From: Bicyclus anynana | Lineage: Eukaryota; Arthropoda; Insecta; Lepidoptera; Nymphalidae | DNA length: 64,000 bases | NCBI RefSeq assembly: GCF_947172395.1 | Contig: NC_069094.1 | Location: 4,300,501-4,364,500 of the forward strand | Direction of reading: 5' to 3' | Shown here: piece after piece, positions 51,776-61,604 of the stretch | Numbering within the stretch: position 1 is the stretch's first letter | Layout: the number at the start of each line of letters is the position of its first letter | Made by a program: the position numbers and the translations under genes | The notes under the pieces: model-generated | The model's database searches: none | Seen by the model: only the letters and a program-made list of their open reading frames with translations | Told to the model about the DNA's origin: nothing

Positions 51776-52125
51776 GCTCTCAACAAGTAGTATGATTGGT
51801 CAGACAAAAGGCTCTCAACAAGTACTATGATTGGTCAGACGAAAGGCTCCCAACAAGTATTATGATTGGTTAGACAAAAAGCTCTCAATAAGTATTATGA
51901 TTGGTCAGACGAAAGGCTCTCAACAAGTATTATGATTGGTCAGACGAAAGGCTCTCAACAAGTATTATGATTGGTCAGACGAAAGGGTCTCAACAAGTAT
52001 TATGATTGGTCAGACGAAAGGCTCTCTACAAGTATTATGATTGGTCAGACGAAAGGCTTTCAACAAATGTAATGATTGGTCAGACGAAAGGCTCTCAACA
52101 AATCTAATGATTGGTCAGATGAAAG
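51776..52125 (+). repeat. 35-bp minisatellite, exactly 10 units
   Basis: Units begin at 51776, 51811, 51846, 51881, 51916, 51951, 51986, 52021, 52056 and 52091, each 35 bp without any length change. The consensus contains CAACAAGTATTATGATTGGT and CAGACGAAAG. Every unit keeps TGATTGGT, an inverted CCAAT-type word. Confidence 0.95.
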
Positions 52126-52482
52126 CTTTGCTCATATATGTAGGTTGGACATAAGTTGACCGCGTTAAAGTGACCTTCGTTTAACTTGCGTGGGTCTATT
52201 TATGTGGTCGTTTACACGATTAACTTAGAGGCCTTGTGATTTAATTTAATAATTGTAATTACAGAATTAAATAAAGAATCCATTTGTTAACGCATTTTGT
52301 TTTACTTTGTTTGAAGGACGCTTGACTACAATAATATAAAGTCGGGAGGTAAGTAAGTTATAATAATAAAATATAAAACTCAAAAGTGAAATGTATTTAC
52401 CCTGGCAAAAAAAGTTTAAATATATTTTAATTTTTCGATTATATAATTATAACATTATTATAAATACTTAGTGATTATTAGT
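52126..52482. other. Spacer after the minisatellite
   Basis: TTAAATAAAGAATCCATTTG followed by TTAACGCATTTTG looks like an LTR-type 3' end, but no partner was found. Confidence 0.3.
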
Positions 52483-52605
52483 GTCAAGCGCCTCATAACC
52501 CGTCCTACCGCATTGGAATAGTGTGGTGGGTCTGAGCGCTAAATAACCTTTTCTATACGTAGAAGCTTCAACCTGCACTACCCATTAAAATAGACTGATG
52601 AACTA
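52483..52605 (+). mobile_element. R-tail retroposon 3' end
   Basis: CAAGCGCCTCATAACCCG, AGTGTGGTGGGTCTGAGCG, CCCATTAAAATAGACTGATG. Confidence 0.5.
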
Positions 52606-52702
52606 GATTTGTATTCATCATCATCACCATCATATTATGTATCACAAAGTATTTCAAAGATTTTAGCGCAATTACCGTTTAATCCTATGGTTCGTGCGCT
52701 GG

Positions 52703-52820
52703 AGCTTGGTGCGGGTGACAGTTGCCGTATGACGTTTATAATACGTACTATTATCGTGATTCGCGGCAAACTTTCAAGAGTAAAGTAGTCGGGTGATATC
52801 AACTGTCATTCGCACCTTGC
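52703..52820. mobile_element. MITE-4, copy 2
   Basis: The core TGACGTTTATAATACGTACT, ATTATCGTGATTCGCGGC matches 18992-19124. The outer arms are diverged (GCTTGGTGCGGGTGACAGTT with AACTGTCATTCGCACCTTGC, 16 of 20). Confidence 0.65.
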
Positions 52821-52924
52821 TACACCGCATGAGCTGTAGGTTTATATGAAAATCGTTTGAAGCTCAGTAAAAGAAAAAAAAACATCATATAAGCCTATAT
52901 AGGCCATAGGCAACGACATTATAT

Positions 52925-53015
52925 TGTACCTTTGGCCATAGGACTTCTAAACATTACTATCCTGAGCCGCTTGCATCCAGCGAATCCCTGCAACTCGTTT
53001 GATGTCGTTTAATTA
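52925..53015 (-). mobile_element. RTE-like fragment
   Basis: Minus strand: CATCAAACGAGTTGCAGGGA, TTCGCTGGATGCAAGCGGCT, corresponding to the RVAGIRWMQAA codons, then decayed AGTCCTATGGCC. Confidence 0.6.
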
Positions 53016-53289
53016 GTGAAATATAAATTTTCCGTGACCCATTAAAAAAAAAATTAAATAAATGTAATATCATGGAACCTTCATATCATTCATTTGTTTG
53101 TAGATACACCCTGTATAACAACATGACGTTTACCATAAGTTAGTAACCCCAGTATCGATGGTGGGTGTTTGATCAGGCAGATGAGAGCATCGGTCACGCT
53201 CAAGGAGATTAAACAAACATCCTCTGTCACCCTCGACAAGGTAAATGGGGGACGAAGCTGGTAATCTTATATGTATACGAGTATACATA
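53016..53289. other. No recognised feature
   Basis: TTTGATCAGGCAGATGAGAG and flanks are unique; no ORF. Confidence 0.3.
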
Positions 53290-53450
53290 TATATATAATA
53301 AAGTCCTGTTAGTTATAGTATTTATAGCTCAAGAACGGCTAAACCGATTTGGCTGAAAATTGGTGGAGAGGTAGCTTAGCACTAGGAGACGGACATAGGG
53401 TAGGGTTGTGTAGGGGTAGGGACTCACGCCGACAAAGTCGGAAAAATTTA
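53290..53450 (+). mobile_element. Hel-C related element
   Basis: AACGGCTAAACCGATTTGGC, TGGTGGAGAGGTAGCTTAG, a short GGGTAGGGTTGTGTAGGGG run and CACGCCGACAAAGTCGG at the 3' side. The terminus is not clear. Confidence 0.5.
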
Positions 53451-53650
53451 GACTGCGAGGATAACTAACGGCTTTTATGTCGGAAATTCTATGCATCCTA
53501 ATCCCACAGCTTTAGTGATTTCTATGTTCTGTGACCTAAACAGAAAAATGCCTATATCTTCAGTTGTATAATCGAACATTGAAATAAAAAATCGCATCAT
53601 AATCGGTCCATTTATTCAGTAACTACGATGCGAGAGACAGACGTTAATTT

Positions 53651-53709
53651 ACATCATCGTCATCATCATCATCATCATCATCAACATCATCATTATCATC
53701 ATCATCAAT
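53651..53709 (+). repeat. (CAT)n microsatellite
   Basis: Imperfect CAT repeats with CGT, AAC and TTAT interruptions; probably the tail of a lost retroposon. Confidence 0.85.
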
Positions 53710-53712
53710 GAC

Positions 53713-54150
53713 ATGGACTAATGACATGGACTTCAAAATGAAAATGGCCTCAAGCCGCCAGTCAAACTTAAAACACCCTCTTTTTTAAATCAGTGGTAAA
53801 AAGGCAACTAATAAAACGGCAGCTTGGTTTTCCAACTTATATTTCCATGTACTATGCACAAAATAAAAATGAACTAGCTCATACGTCACCCCTGTCACGA
53901 AAATAGCCTCCGAGCGGCGCCTAAAATCCTCCCCGAGTCCTCCCCTCCTGGCGCCTCAAATCTTCACGTAAATAAATTCATTTTGATACCTATTCCTTAC
54001 AGCGTTATTTTTATTGTCTACTGTCTACGATCAAGGTAAAACTTTTGTAGACACAGATTTTAATTACCGTAGACACATTACCGTAGATATTAATACTCCG
54101 TCAACGTTTTTCGTCTTCGTTTTATAGCTGGGAAAGATTTTGATTTCGAT
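53713..54150. other. No recognised feature
   Basis: CCTCCGAGCGGCGCC and CCTCCTGGCGCC are GC-rich words near 53908-53955. No ORF. Confidence 0.3.
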
Positions 54151-54313
54151 ATCAACCCGTATTCGGCTCACTGCAGAGCTCGAGTCTCCTCAGAGTGAGA
54201 GGGGTTAGGCCAATAGTTCACCACGCTGGCCAATTGCGGATTGGCAGACTTCACAAACGCAGAGATTAAGAAATTTCTCTGGTATGCAGGTTTCCTCACG
54301 ATGTTTTCCTTCA
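54151..54313 (-). mobile_element. SINE-A, 5'-truncated
   Basis: Minus strand from GAAGGAAAACATCGTGAGG to CTCACTCTGAGGAGACTCG and AATACGGGTTGATA. The tRNA-like head is absent. Confidence 0.7.
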
Positions 54314-54654
54314 TTGATTTTGATTTATTTAGGTTTTAATATTTACTTATTCTAAGCACGATATCAATATGAATTAAGGTATTTCAGAAATTAAAAAAAA
54401 GTAACATGGATGGTCTATGCTCTAAATCCTATATTAAGGGAGGCCATTCGAAGAGTTCTTAACTGACTTCATTTTAATTTTTGTATTACTAATATTTCGA
54501 TCGGATTGCATAGGGACTCCCATACGTAATTGATTAGATCCCATTAGTAAAAAAATATATTTATTGATCAAAAATAAACATTATCATATTTAGCCAATAC
54601 AGCAGGCCAACAATACCAAACCCTATCAAAAAGTTATTACAAAGTGTGTTATAC
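54314..54654. other. No recognised feature
   Basis: AT-rich unique DNA. Confidence 0.35.
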
Positions 54655-54745
54655 TGCATGCCGGCGGCTCGAGACCGTTGTGCTTGGAGGTCCATGCAAG
54701 AGACCTATGTCCAGCAGTGGACGTCTATCGGCTGATAAGGTGTAG
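54655..54745 (+). mobile_element. RTE-like 3' end
   Basis: GCATGCCGGCGGCTCGAGAC, TGGAGGTCCATGCAAGAGAC, CAGCAGTGGACGTCTATCGG. Subfamily close to 61650-61717. Confidence 0.7.
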
Positions 54746-55156
54746 TATGTACAGGGGCGCGCACAATGTTTTCAACTAGGGTAAGCACTAGCCATTATAC
54801 GTACAAATCCCAAATACAGGTTTGTGTTATGTTCGCAGGGTAGGCACTGTTCTATGCGTCTACGAAGTGCACGCCACTGAGTATGTAGTACATGCTATGT
54901 AAGAGACCAATACAAAGTTAGCCGAGTAGAGTGCAAACATTGGACGTTAGCCGATGCGCGTTTACCGTCCCTCTACACTTTGCCGTCGACCAGAATGTTT
55001 GCTCAAGTCTGTGGAGCTACAGGGCTATGCCTCCCTCCATAAAAGAGGGGATTTAGAGCAATGATATTAGAAGAAAAATAACATGGATAGTTTAAATAAG
55101 GTTTCCGTTTCTGTACTACGTACGTTCGGCACCTTAAAAACTAAAAAACACGCTTG
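54746..55156. other. Spacer
   Basis: AGTGCACGCCACTGAG at 54866 echoes 39091. ATAAAAGAGGGGATTTAG resembles an R-tail word. No supported exon. Confidence 0.35.
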
Positions 55157-55500
55157 ATATCCATATTATGGGGGTGCATTTCAAATAGCCTGTCTGCTAT
55201 CTTGGACGTCCGCCATATTGGATTTAATCACGTGACTATTTTTTTCGTATTCCTGACAGCAAACCCTCATTTGCAGCATTGATATCCATATCATGGAGGT
55301 GGATTTCAAACAGCAAGTCCGCCATCTTGGAGTGGCCGTCATATTGGATTTGTAATGACGTTTCTTAGCTAGTCATGTAATGTCATCAGACCTCAGAGCG
55401 TGTGCAAAATTTCATCCACTTGAAGACCGGGAAGTGGGTCAAATTAAGATTCCAAAATTTTCTTACATACATACAAGTGAAGCTAATATAAGCATGTTAA
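55157..55500 (+). repeat. Unclassified interspersed repeat with internal duplication
   Basis: GATATCCATATTATGGGGGT..CGCCATATTGGATTT (55157-55232) is repeated as GATATCCATATCATGGAGGT..CATATTGGATTT (55280-55351), about 123 bp apart. GACCGGGAAGTGGGTCAAAT and the ACATACATACAAGTGAAGC end follow. It looks like the end of a retroelement; the 79-codon frame over it is not a gene. Confidence 0.5.
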
Positions 55501-56963
55501 AAGAAGTAAATATGTTACACACACATTCGATGTTTACAACTGGCACACAAAAATTGTTTCAGCGGCGTTTTCAACAGCGCGATTACAGTGTGGCGACTGT
55601 GCTCAGGTTTGCTAATTAGCATAGTTTTAACGTGCTACTTGCGGTCCGCGTATAACCTATCTACCTCTTTTTTCTTCTAACATCATTGATTTAGAGATAT
55701 AGTTCACGTTGTTTGATTTTAACCGCCTGAGTTTTTTTTACAAAAAAAATTCGTAGCCATATCTTTAATGGAAGTGTATACCTAATTTTAAAACCTGAAC
55801 ATCTTTGATGTACCTCTATGCTGAAAACCGAGATTTTCAGGTCTTAAAATTTTGGCTTAGTTAGCAAATATTCTGGGAATACATTCTGAAATGTGGTCCT
55901 GGAATGTGTTACAAATTTTTCTTCGTACCACCTTCGTACTCATATTTTCCGGGTAAAAGTTGTATTTTAGTAATATTCTGCCATCCCTGCATTTTGCATT
56001 GCATTGCATTTTGTCGTAAAATTTTACATACGAATTTACAATTTCTATAAAAAATCAAGCGTTAGCTTTTAACGTTTTCTGTTCTGTGATAAAAATAATT
56101 AAACAATTTTTTTATTTGAAAAACTTAGGCCATAGATATCTATGATTTAAACCTATATATAGATTTCGTTTCTAGATTTCAACAAAAAAAAATATCCCTT
56201 CTTGCTTTTGAGTAGAGAGTATAGACTCCAGAGAAGTGTAAACTTTTTTATAAAGAATAAATAAGAACTTTAGAATTTTTATTTGCATCTGTTATTAATT
56301 TTCTATCAATATTTTTTAATAGTGACATTTTAAAATGTATTGAACTGTTTTATATAGATTTTTATTACTTAATATGTAGAAATTAATTAAAGATAAATGT
56401 TTTTATACTTTTTAAACAATTCATCTTTTTAAAATAAAATTGGAAATGGCATTATCAGTAGCATTTCAAATTCTTAAAACATCGATATGTGGATCAAACG
56501 CATCGGTAAGCGAAAGCTGAGAAATATTAAGTTTAGATTATCTTTAGACCCTGGACTACAGGGTACCCCTTAAGTGTGAAAGCAAAAATTAGTAAAATTT
56601 ATCCCACAATCTTACAAAATTTGGGGCTTCCCGTAGAAAAAAACAATATAAAAAACTGCTAAAGAGATTTTCGGGATTTGGCGCTGGTTATTGGGCCCCC
56701 CAACTAATTTGATACGGGGCCCCTCCAAGGCAAGCTACGCCACTGTTTAGATTATAAAACATACACCACTACATTAACATTAAAGAATAATGAGAAACTA
56801 AATTAAACTAAATTAGATATCACGGATTAACTAGATTGATTGATTGATACCAATAAGGTATATCCGAGGGGTACTACAAAATAACTTAAAAGCTTAATGT
56901 CTGATTGGGGCCAACGTGCTATTTTCTTAGATCCACACGTTGGACGAACGGAGTTGGAGCCAA
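55501..56963. other. AT-rich spacer upstream of the LTR element
   Basis: No ORF of 60 codons. GGCGCTGGTTATTGGGCCCC and CGGGGCCCCTCCAAGGCAAG (56690-56735) resemble a diverged repeat. The last 14 bases before the LTR form an inverted match with sequence inside it (see findings). Confidence 0.4.
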
Positions 56964-58579
56964 TGTAACTGTTTCAAAATGCCTCATATAAATATAAGAG
57001 CATAAAACATACACTTTATCAAGTGTAAATCTTCCAAAGGTTAAAATATTTTAATTGGCATGTGATCGTCTATTGATTAGAACCCATTAATCAACGTTAT
57101 GTCCATAATAACACAAATACTTTTAAAGTCTCAGAGGTAACAGTTCTCGTATCACGGATTCCCTAAAATATAATTGATACACGAACTCTTCGTGGTATAT
57201 CAATACACGAACTCTTCGTGGTATATCGATACACGAACTCTTCGTGGTTTATCAACACACGAACTCTTCGTGGTATATCGATACACGAACTCTTCGTGGT
57301 TTATCGAAACACGAACGCTGAGTACGTTGTTAAGGTCGTTTTAATAGTTACGCCTTCGTGAATCATATAAGACCACATTGACAGCGAGTGGCAACACAAC
57401 ATTCAGGTTTACCCTGAACGTCAGTATTACTTCTCATTGCTGGTTCTGTAGTTCTAACAAACTCACAGAAGGTAATGGTGTTTTGGGTGAGCGAGTGAGA
57501 CTGGGTGAGCGAGTGAGATTAGGTTGGCATCTTTTTAATAAAAGATGGTCATTGGCTCCAACTCCCGCACAACGACGGTGGTCCTCTCCCTGAATTTGGT
57601 GAGATTAGATTTATTTAAGAACCAGAACCCTCCACCTTTTCGTGAGGGTTATCGTTTTTGGTACATAAGTGTATATGGGTGAGTTCCACATAGTGGATTG
57701 ATAACTGATTGTCAGACGACTAGTAGAGCAAAGCACACTGTAAACACCGTATAAATACAGGCCTAGCTTCCACTATCATCTTTATATCAAGCAGAACAAA
57801 GCATCACTGTATAACTAGTGTAACAGGCCTAGCCTCTAGCTGGTAGTCTTAACTTTCAGAGTATCCATTACTCTCAAGAGAGTGTAATGCGTTCGAAAGA
57901 AATCTAAAAGATTTCACACCATAGGCCGCTCGGCCCTGTGTATAATTAATAAGCCATCAGAAGGTCATTAGTATGTAAAGTTTCACATATATGCTCTTAA
58001 GCATTAAGGAGTTCCTTCATGAGAAGACACTCCAGGCTGAATCATCATTTTGACTCATAAGTCAAATTTCACACCATAGGCCGCTCGGCCCTGTGTATAA
58101 ATAATATTCCATTAGAACTCAATAACTATGTAAAGGTTCACATATATGCTCTTAAGCATCAAGGAGTTCCCTCATGAGAAGACACTCCTGGCTGCAGTAT
58201 CATTTGCCATAAAAGTCCCTACTGGTCGCCCAAACAACCGACTTCGTACTATGCTTCCATCATACGATGGAAAAGCACGAGTAGAATACATCAAGCATTC
58301 AGCCAGCTGCTCTAGCTATTCATACTGAAAGCGTCACAGGCGTCAGCCCGCATGCTCCCAGTAAAGTAGTAAACACGCTCTCGGCTTCATCTGCCAATGA
58401 AAAATGAAAGATTTCCAAATAATATTTTTTCCAGTGATTTATCATTAATCTCATGTACTGAGCTTATTTTGATGAAAATCTATTTTTTTTTTTTTTTTTT
58501 TTCTAAGCACCTATTAAGTTAATAAGTATGCATAATTTGTATTATATCTATATAGTATGTAAGACTTAGAGTCGTCACA
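56964..58579 (-). repeat. LTR, left copy (3' LTR in element sense)
   Basis: Contains five 26-bp palindromic units at 57180-57310, two 150-bp subrepeats (57914-58065 and 58069-58220, sharing CACACCATAGGCCGCTCGGC), and a 20-base T run at 58483-58502. A 71-codon frame (57378-57593) on the opposite strand recurs in the other LTR simply because the LTRs are alike. Confidence 0.85.
57176..57324. repeat. 26-bp palindromic direct repeats in the left LTR
   Basis: CACGAACTCTTCGTG recurs every 26 bp from 57180 (57206, 57232, 57258, 57284) and in decayed form at 57310. Each contains the stem CACGAA/TTCGTG. Confidence 0.9.
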
Positions 58580-59397
58580 ATCAACCCCCTAAATTCTATG
58601 AAGTCCTGCGGAATAGAATTTACTGCAGGAATTTTTATAAGTGATTACATTTATTATATAAAATTTTATTGTGCCTATTAATTATTTATATCTTAAATGT
58701 ATTGAAAGGATTCCACAACCCCCTGACATTTAAATAGTTATTTTATTGATCACCGAAGAAATTCTATACCTTCGGAAAAATTTATTAAATCCGTCCACGG
58801 ACGAATCACCTGGTTTGGAACTCCATCGGCAGACTCTACCGAACATAATTCCTCCAGGTACGTAAGTTGTCTATAGACTACTGCGAGCCCCGACATCGAA
58901 CTGAATAAAAATTGGAACTTTGACTTCGGGATGCTCTAGCACCTTTCGTCACATTCCAAATGCTTGACGCCGCACCTTACGAATAAAGTGCAACTAGTAA
59001 AGTCACATTGATTTAGAGCCTTTCGACTCTCGAGGCTCTACGTTGAGATACATGATAAGTTGCTTTTTGGCGTTAGAGCCGTTTGATCGAATTCTAAAGA
59101 TTTCACACCATCGGCCACTCGACCTAGTGTATCATATAAAAGCCATCAGTAGGGTAGCCTAATCTGCCTCACGGCGGTATAGTACCACCTTTATTTATAA
59201 TTCAAAATCATTTTTATTATACTTCAGGTTCACATTACAACCCCCAGACCTCAAGGGTTTCTGACTTTAATCCGTTCCATAAACTAATTTGTTAAGAACT
59301 TTTTTACCTCTTCCGACTTTTCCATTTTCACGGACAACAATTGTAGGCTTACGCCAATTTAAAAGCCGTTTTGACCTATCCTGGTCACGGCACCAAT
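58580..59397 (-). mobile_element. LTR element interior
   Basis: Bounded by the polypurine tract (58580-58592, complement) and the PBS (about 59378-59395, complement). It holds another copy of the LTR word CACACCATCGGCCACTCG at 59104 and a hairpin AGAGCCTTTCGACTCTCGAG. No ORF of 60 codons. Confidence 0.8.
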
Positions 59398-61013
59398 TGT
59401 AACTGTTTCAAAATGCCTCATATAAATATAAGAGCATAAAACATACACTTTATCAAGTGTAAATCTTCCAAAGGTTAAAATATTTTAATTGGCATGTGAT
59501 CGTCTATTGATTAGAACCCATTAATCAACGTTATGTCCATAATAACACAAATACTTTTAAAGTCTCAGAGGTAACAGTTCTCGTATCACGGATTCCCTAA
59601 AATATAATTGATACACGAACTCTTCGTGGTATATCAATACACGAACTCTTCGTGGTATATCGATACACGAACTCTTCGTGGTTTATCAACACACGAACTC
59701 TTCGTGGTATATCGATACACGAACTCTTCGTGGTTTATCGAAACACGAACGCTGAGTACGTTGTTAAGGTCGTTTTAATAGTTACGCCTTCGTGAATCAT
59801 ATAAGACCACATTGACAGCGAGTGGCAACACAACATTCAGGTTTACCCTGAACGTCAGTATTACTTCTCATTGCTGGTTCTGTAGTTCTAACAAACTCAC
59901 AGAAGGTAATGGTGTTTTGGGTGAGCGAGTGAGACTGGGTGAGCGAGTGAGATTAGGTTGGCATCTTTTTAATAAAAGATGGTCATTGGCTCCAACTCCC
60001 GCACAACGACGGTGGTCCTCTCCCTGAATTTGGTGAGATTAGATTTATTTAAGAACCAGAACCCTCCACCTTTTCGTGAGGGTTATCGTTTTTGGTACAT
60101 AAGTGTATATGGGTGAGTTCCACATAGTGGATTGATAACTGATTGTCAGACGACTAGTAGAGCAAAGCACACTGTAAACACCGTATAAATACAGGCCTAG
60201 CTTCCACTATCATCTTTATATCAAGCAGAACAAAGCATCACTGTATAACTAGTGTAACAGGCCTAGCCTCTAGCTGGTAGTCTTAACTTTCAGAGTATCC
60301 ATTACTCTCAAGAGAGTGTAATGCGTTCGAAAGAAATCTAAAAGATTTCACACCATAGGCCGCTCGGCCCTGTGTATAATTAATAAGCCATCAGAAGGTC
60401 ATTAGTATGTAAAGTTTCACATATATGCTCTTAAGCATTAAGGAGTTCCTTCATGAGAAGACACTCCAGGCTGAATCATCATTTTGACTCATAAGTCAAA
60501 TTTCACACCATAGGCCGCTCGGCCCTGTGTATAAATAATATTCCATTAGAACTCAATAACTATGTAAAGGTTCACATATATGCTCTTAAGCATCAAGGAG
60601 TTCCCTCATGAGAAGACACTCCTGGCTGCAGTATCATTTGCCATAAAAGTCCCTACTGGTCGCCCAAACAACCGACTTCGTACTATGCTTCCATCATACG
60701 ATGGAAAAGCACGAGTAGAATACATCAAGCATTCAGCCAGCTGCTCTAGCTATTCATACTGAAAGCGTCACAGGCGTCAGCCCGCATGCTCCCAGTAAAG
60801 TAATAAACACGCTCTCGGCTTCATCTGCCAATGAAAAATGAAAGATTTCCAAATAATATTTTTTCCAGTGATTTATCATTAATCTCATGTACTGAGCTTA
60901 TTTTGATGAAAATCTATTTTTTTTTTTTTTTTTTTTCTAAGCACCTATTAAGTTAATAAGTATGCATAATTTGTATTATATCTATATAGTATGTAAGACT
61001 TAGAGTCGTCACA
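59398..61013 (-). repeat. LTR, right copy (5' LTR in element sense)
   Basis: Same content as the left LTR at an offset of +2434. In the element's orientation this copy would carry the promoter. Start of transcription not determined. Confidence 0.85.
59610..59758. repeat. 26-bp palindromic direct repeats in the right LTR
   Basis: Identical array to 57176-57324. Confidence 0.9.
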
Positions 61014-61398
61014 CGTTGGTCAACTTTATAACACCCCTCTTTTTTAGTTGGAATTTGTTAAAAATGAATCCCTATTCTCCTTGGTAACGCCAAACTTAAG
61101 AACGCTACTGTGAGAAAGGTTTTTGAGGAACGAAAAATTAAGAAAATTGTTTCACAAAATCCAAAAGTTTTAAGTAATGTTATAACTATTTCATGGACCA
61201 TTTTACTAAAACACGACGCATCGACTAAACAGACCTTGGTGAAATTTGGCACAAAGATATAATAAAGGCTATTTTTATCCTGATATTCCTACAGGAAAGG
61301 CACAGCCATTGTAAAATATTACGCGTCACGTTATTAAGCGTCACGGGACGATTGCGAGAAGTGATGAAGTGATGCCGTTTGTGTGGGGATGAAGAGAA

Positions 61399-61430
61399 GT
61401 CAGACAGAGTGGCGCCGTAACGCGTTACGT
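61399..61430 (+). repeat. Short repeat shared with 10033-10068
   Basis: CAGACAGAGTGGCGCCGTAA then CGCGTTACGTT, about 40 bp upstream of the first recognised exon. Confidence 0.6.
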
Positions 61431-61469
61431 TACGAAGCGGTTTACTAAGTATGTTTTTAATTTCACCAG

Positions 61470-61604
61470 CACAACATAAACATCAACCAAATTGTGAAAA
61501 GACTCCAGTTTTCCAAGGCGGAAACTTTTTTGAGCGGTACTAATGCTAATTATCTAGAAGCACAGTATTTAGAGTGGAAAAAGTCTAAAGGATCTGTCAA
61601 CCAG
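61470..61604 (+). CDS. E1-like gene, first recognised exon
   Basis: 45 codons, phase 0 at both ends (starts HNININQIVKRLQFSKAE, ends KGSVNQ). The frame is closed by a TAA at 61458-61460, so an upstream exon is required. Confidence 0.8.

Larger units (their letters stand above)
56964..61013 (-). mobile_element. Non-autonomous LTR retrotransposon, 4050 bp
   Basis: Two direct repeats of 1616 bp (56964-58579 and 59398-61013) flank an 818-bp interior, an exact offset of 2434 bp with no net indel. On the minus strand each LTR starts TGTGACGACTC and ends CAGTTACA, the TG...CA rule. Two bases inside the 5' LTR junction lies TGGTGCCGTGACCAGGAT, a tRNA primer-binding site of the kind I know from insect BEL/Pao-like elements. 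A purine-rich AGGGGGTTGAT stands directly before the 3' LTR as polypurine tract. The interior has no gag-pol: after the PBS an ATG (59325) opens only 13 codons. Enzymes must be supplied by a related element. The LTRs are almost identical (one difference noticed, G at 58369 versus A at 60803), so insertion was recent. No clear target duplication was found. Assignment to BEL/Pao is inference from the PBS. Confidence 0.85.

Noticed and set aside
55083..55157. ATG with a presequence-like MDSLNKVSVSVLRTFGTLK, possible first exon of the E1-like gene
   Set aside because: No good phase-0 donor follows, the frame soon stops, and the 6-kb distance includes the LTR element. Nothing links it to the exon at 61470.
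57176..57324. CRISPR-like array (palindromic repeats at regular spacing)
   Set aside because: Units are contiguous tandem repeats with near-identical 'spacers', within an LTR of a eukaryotic genome.
57378..57593. 71-codon ORF found twice (also 59812-60027)
   Set aside because: Recurs only because it lies in both LTRs; no motif and opposite to the element's direction.
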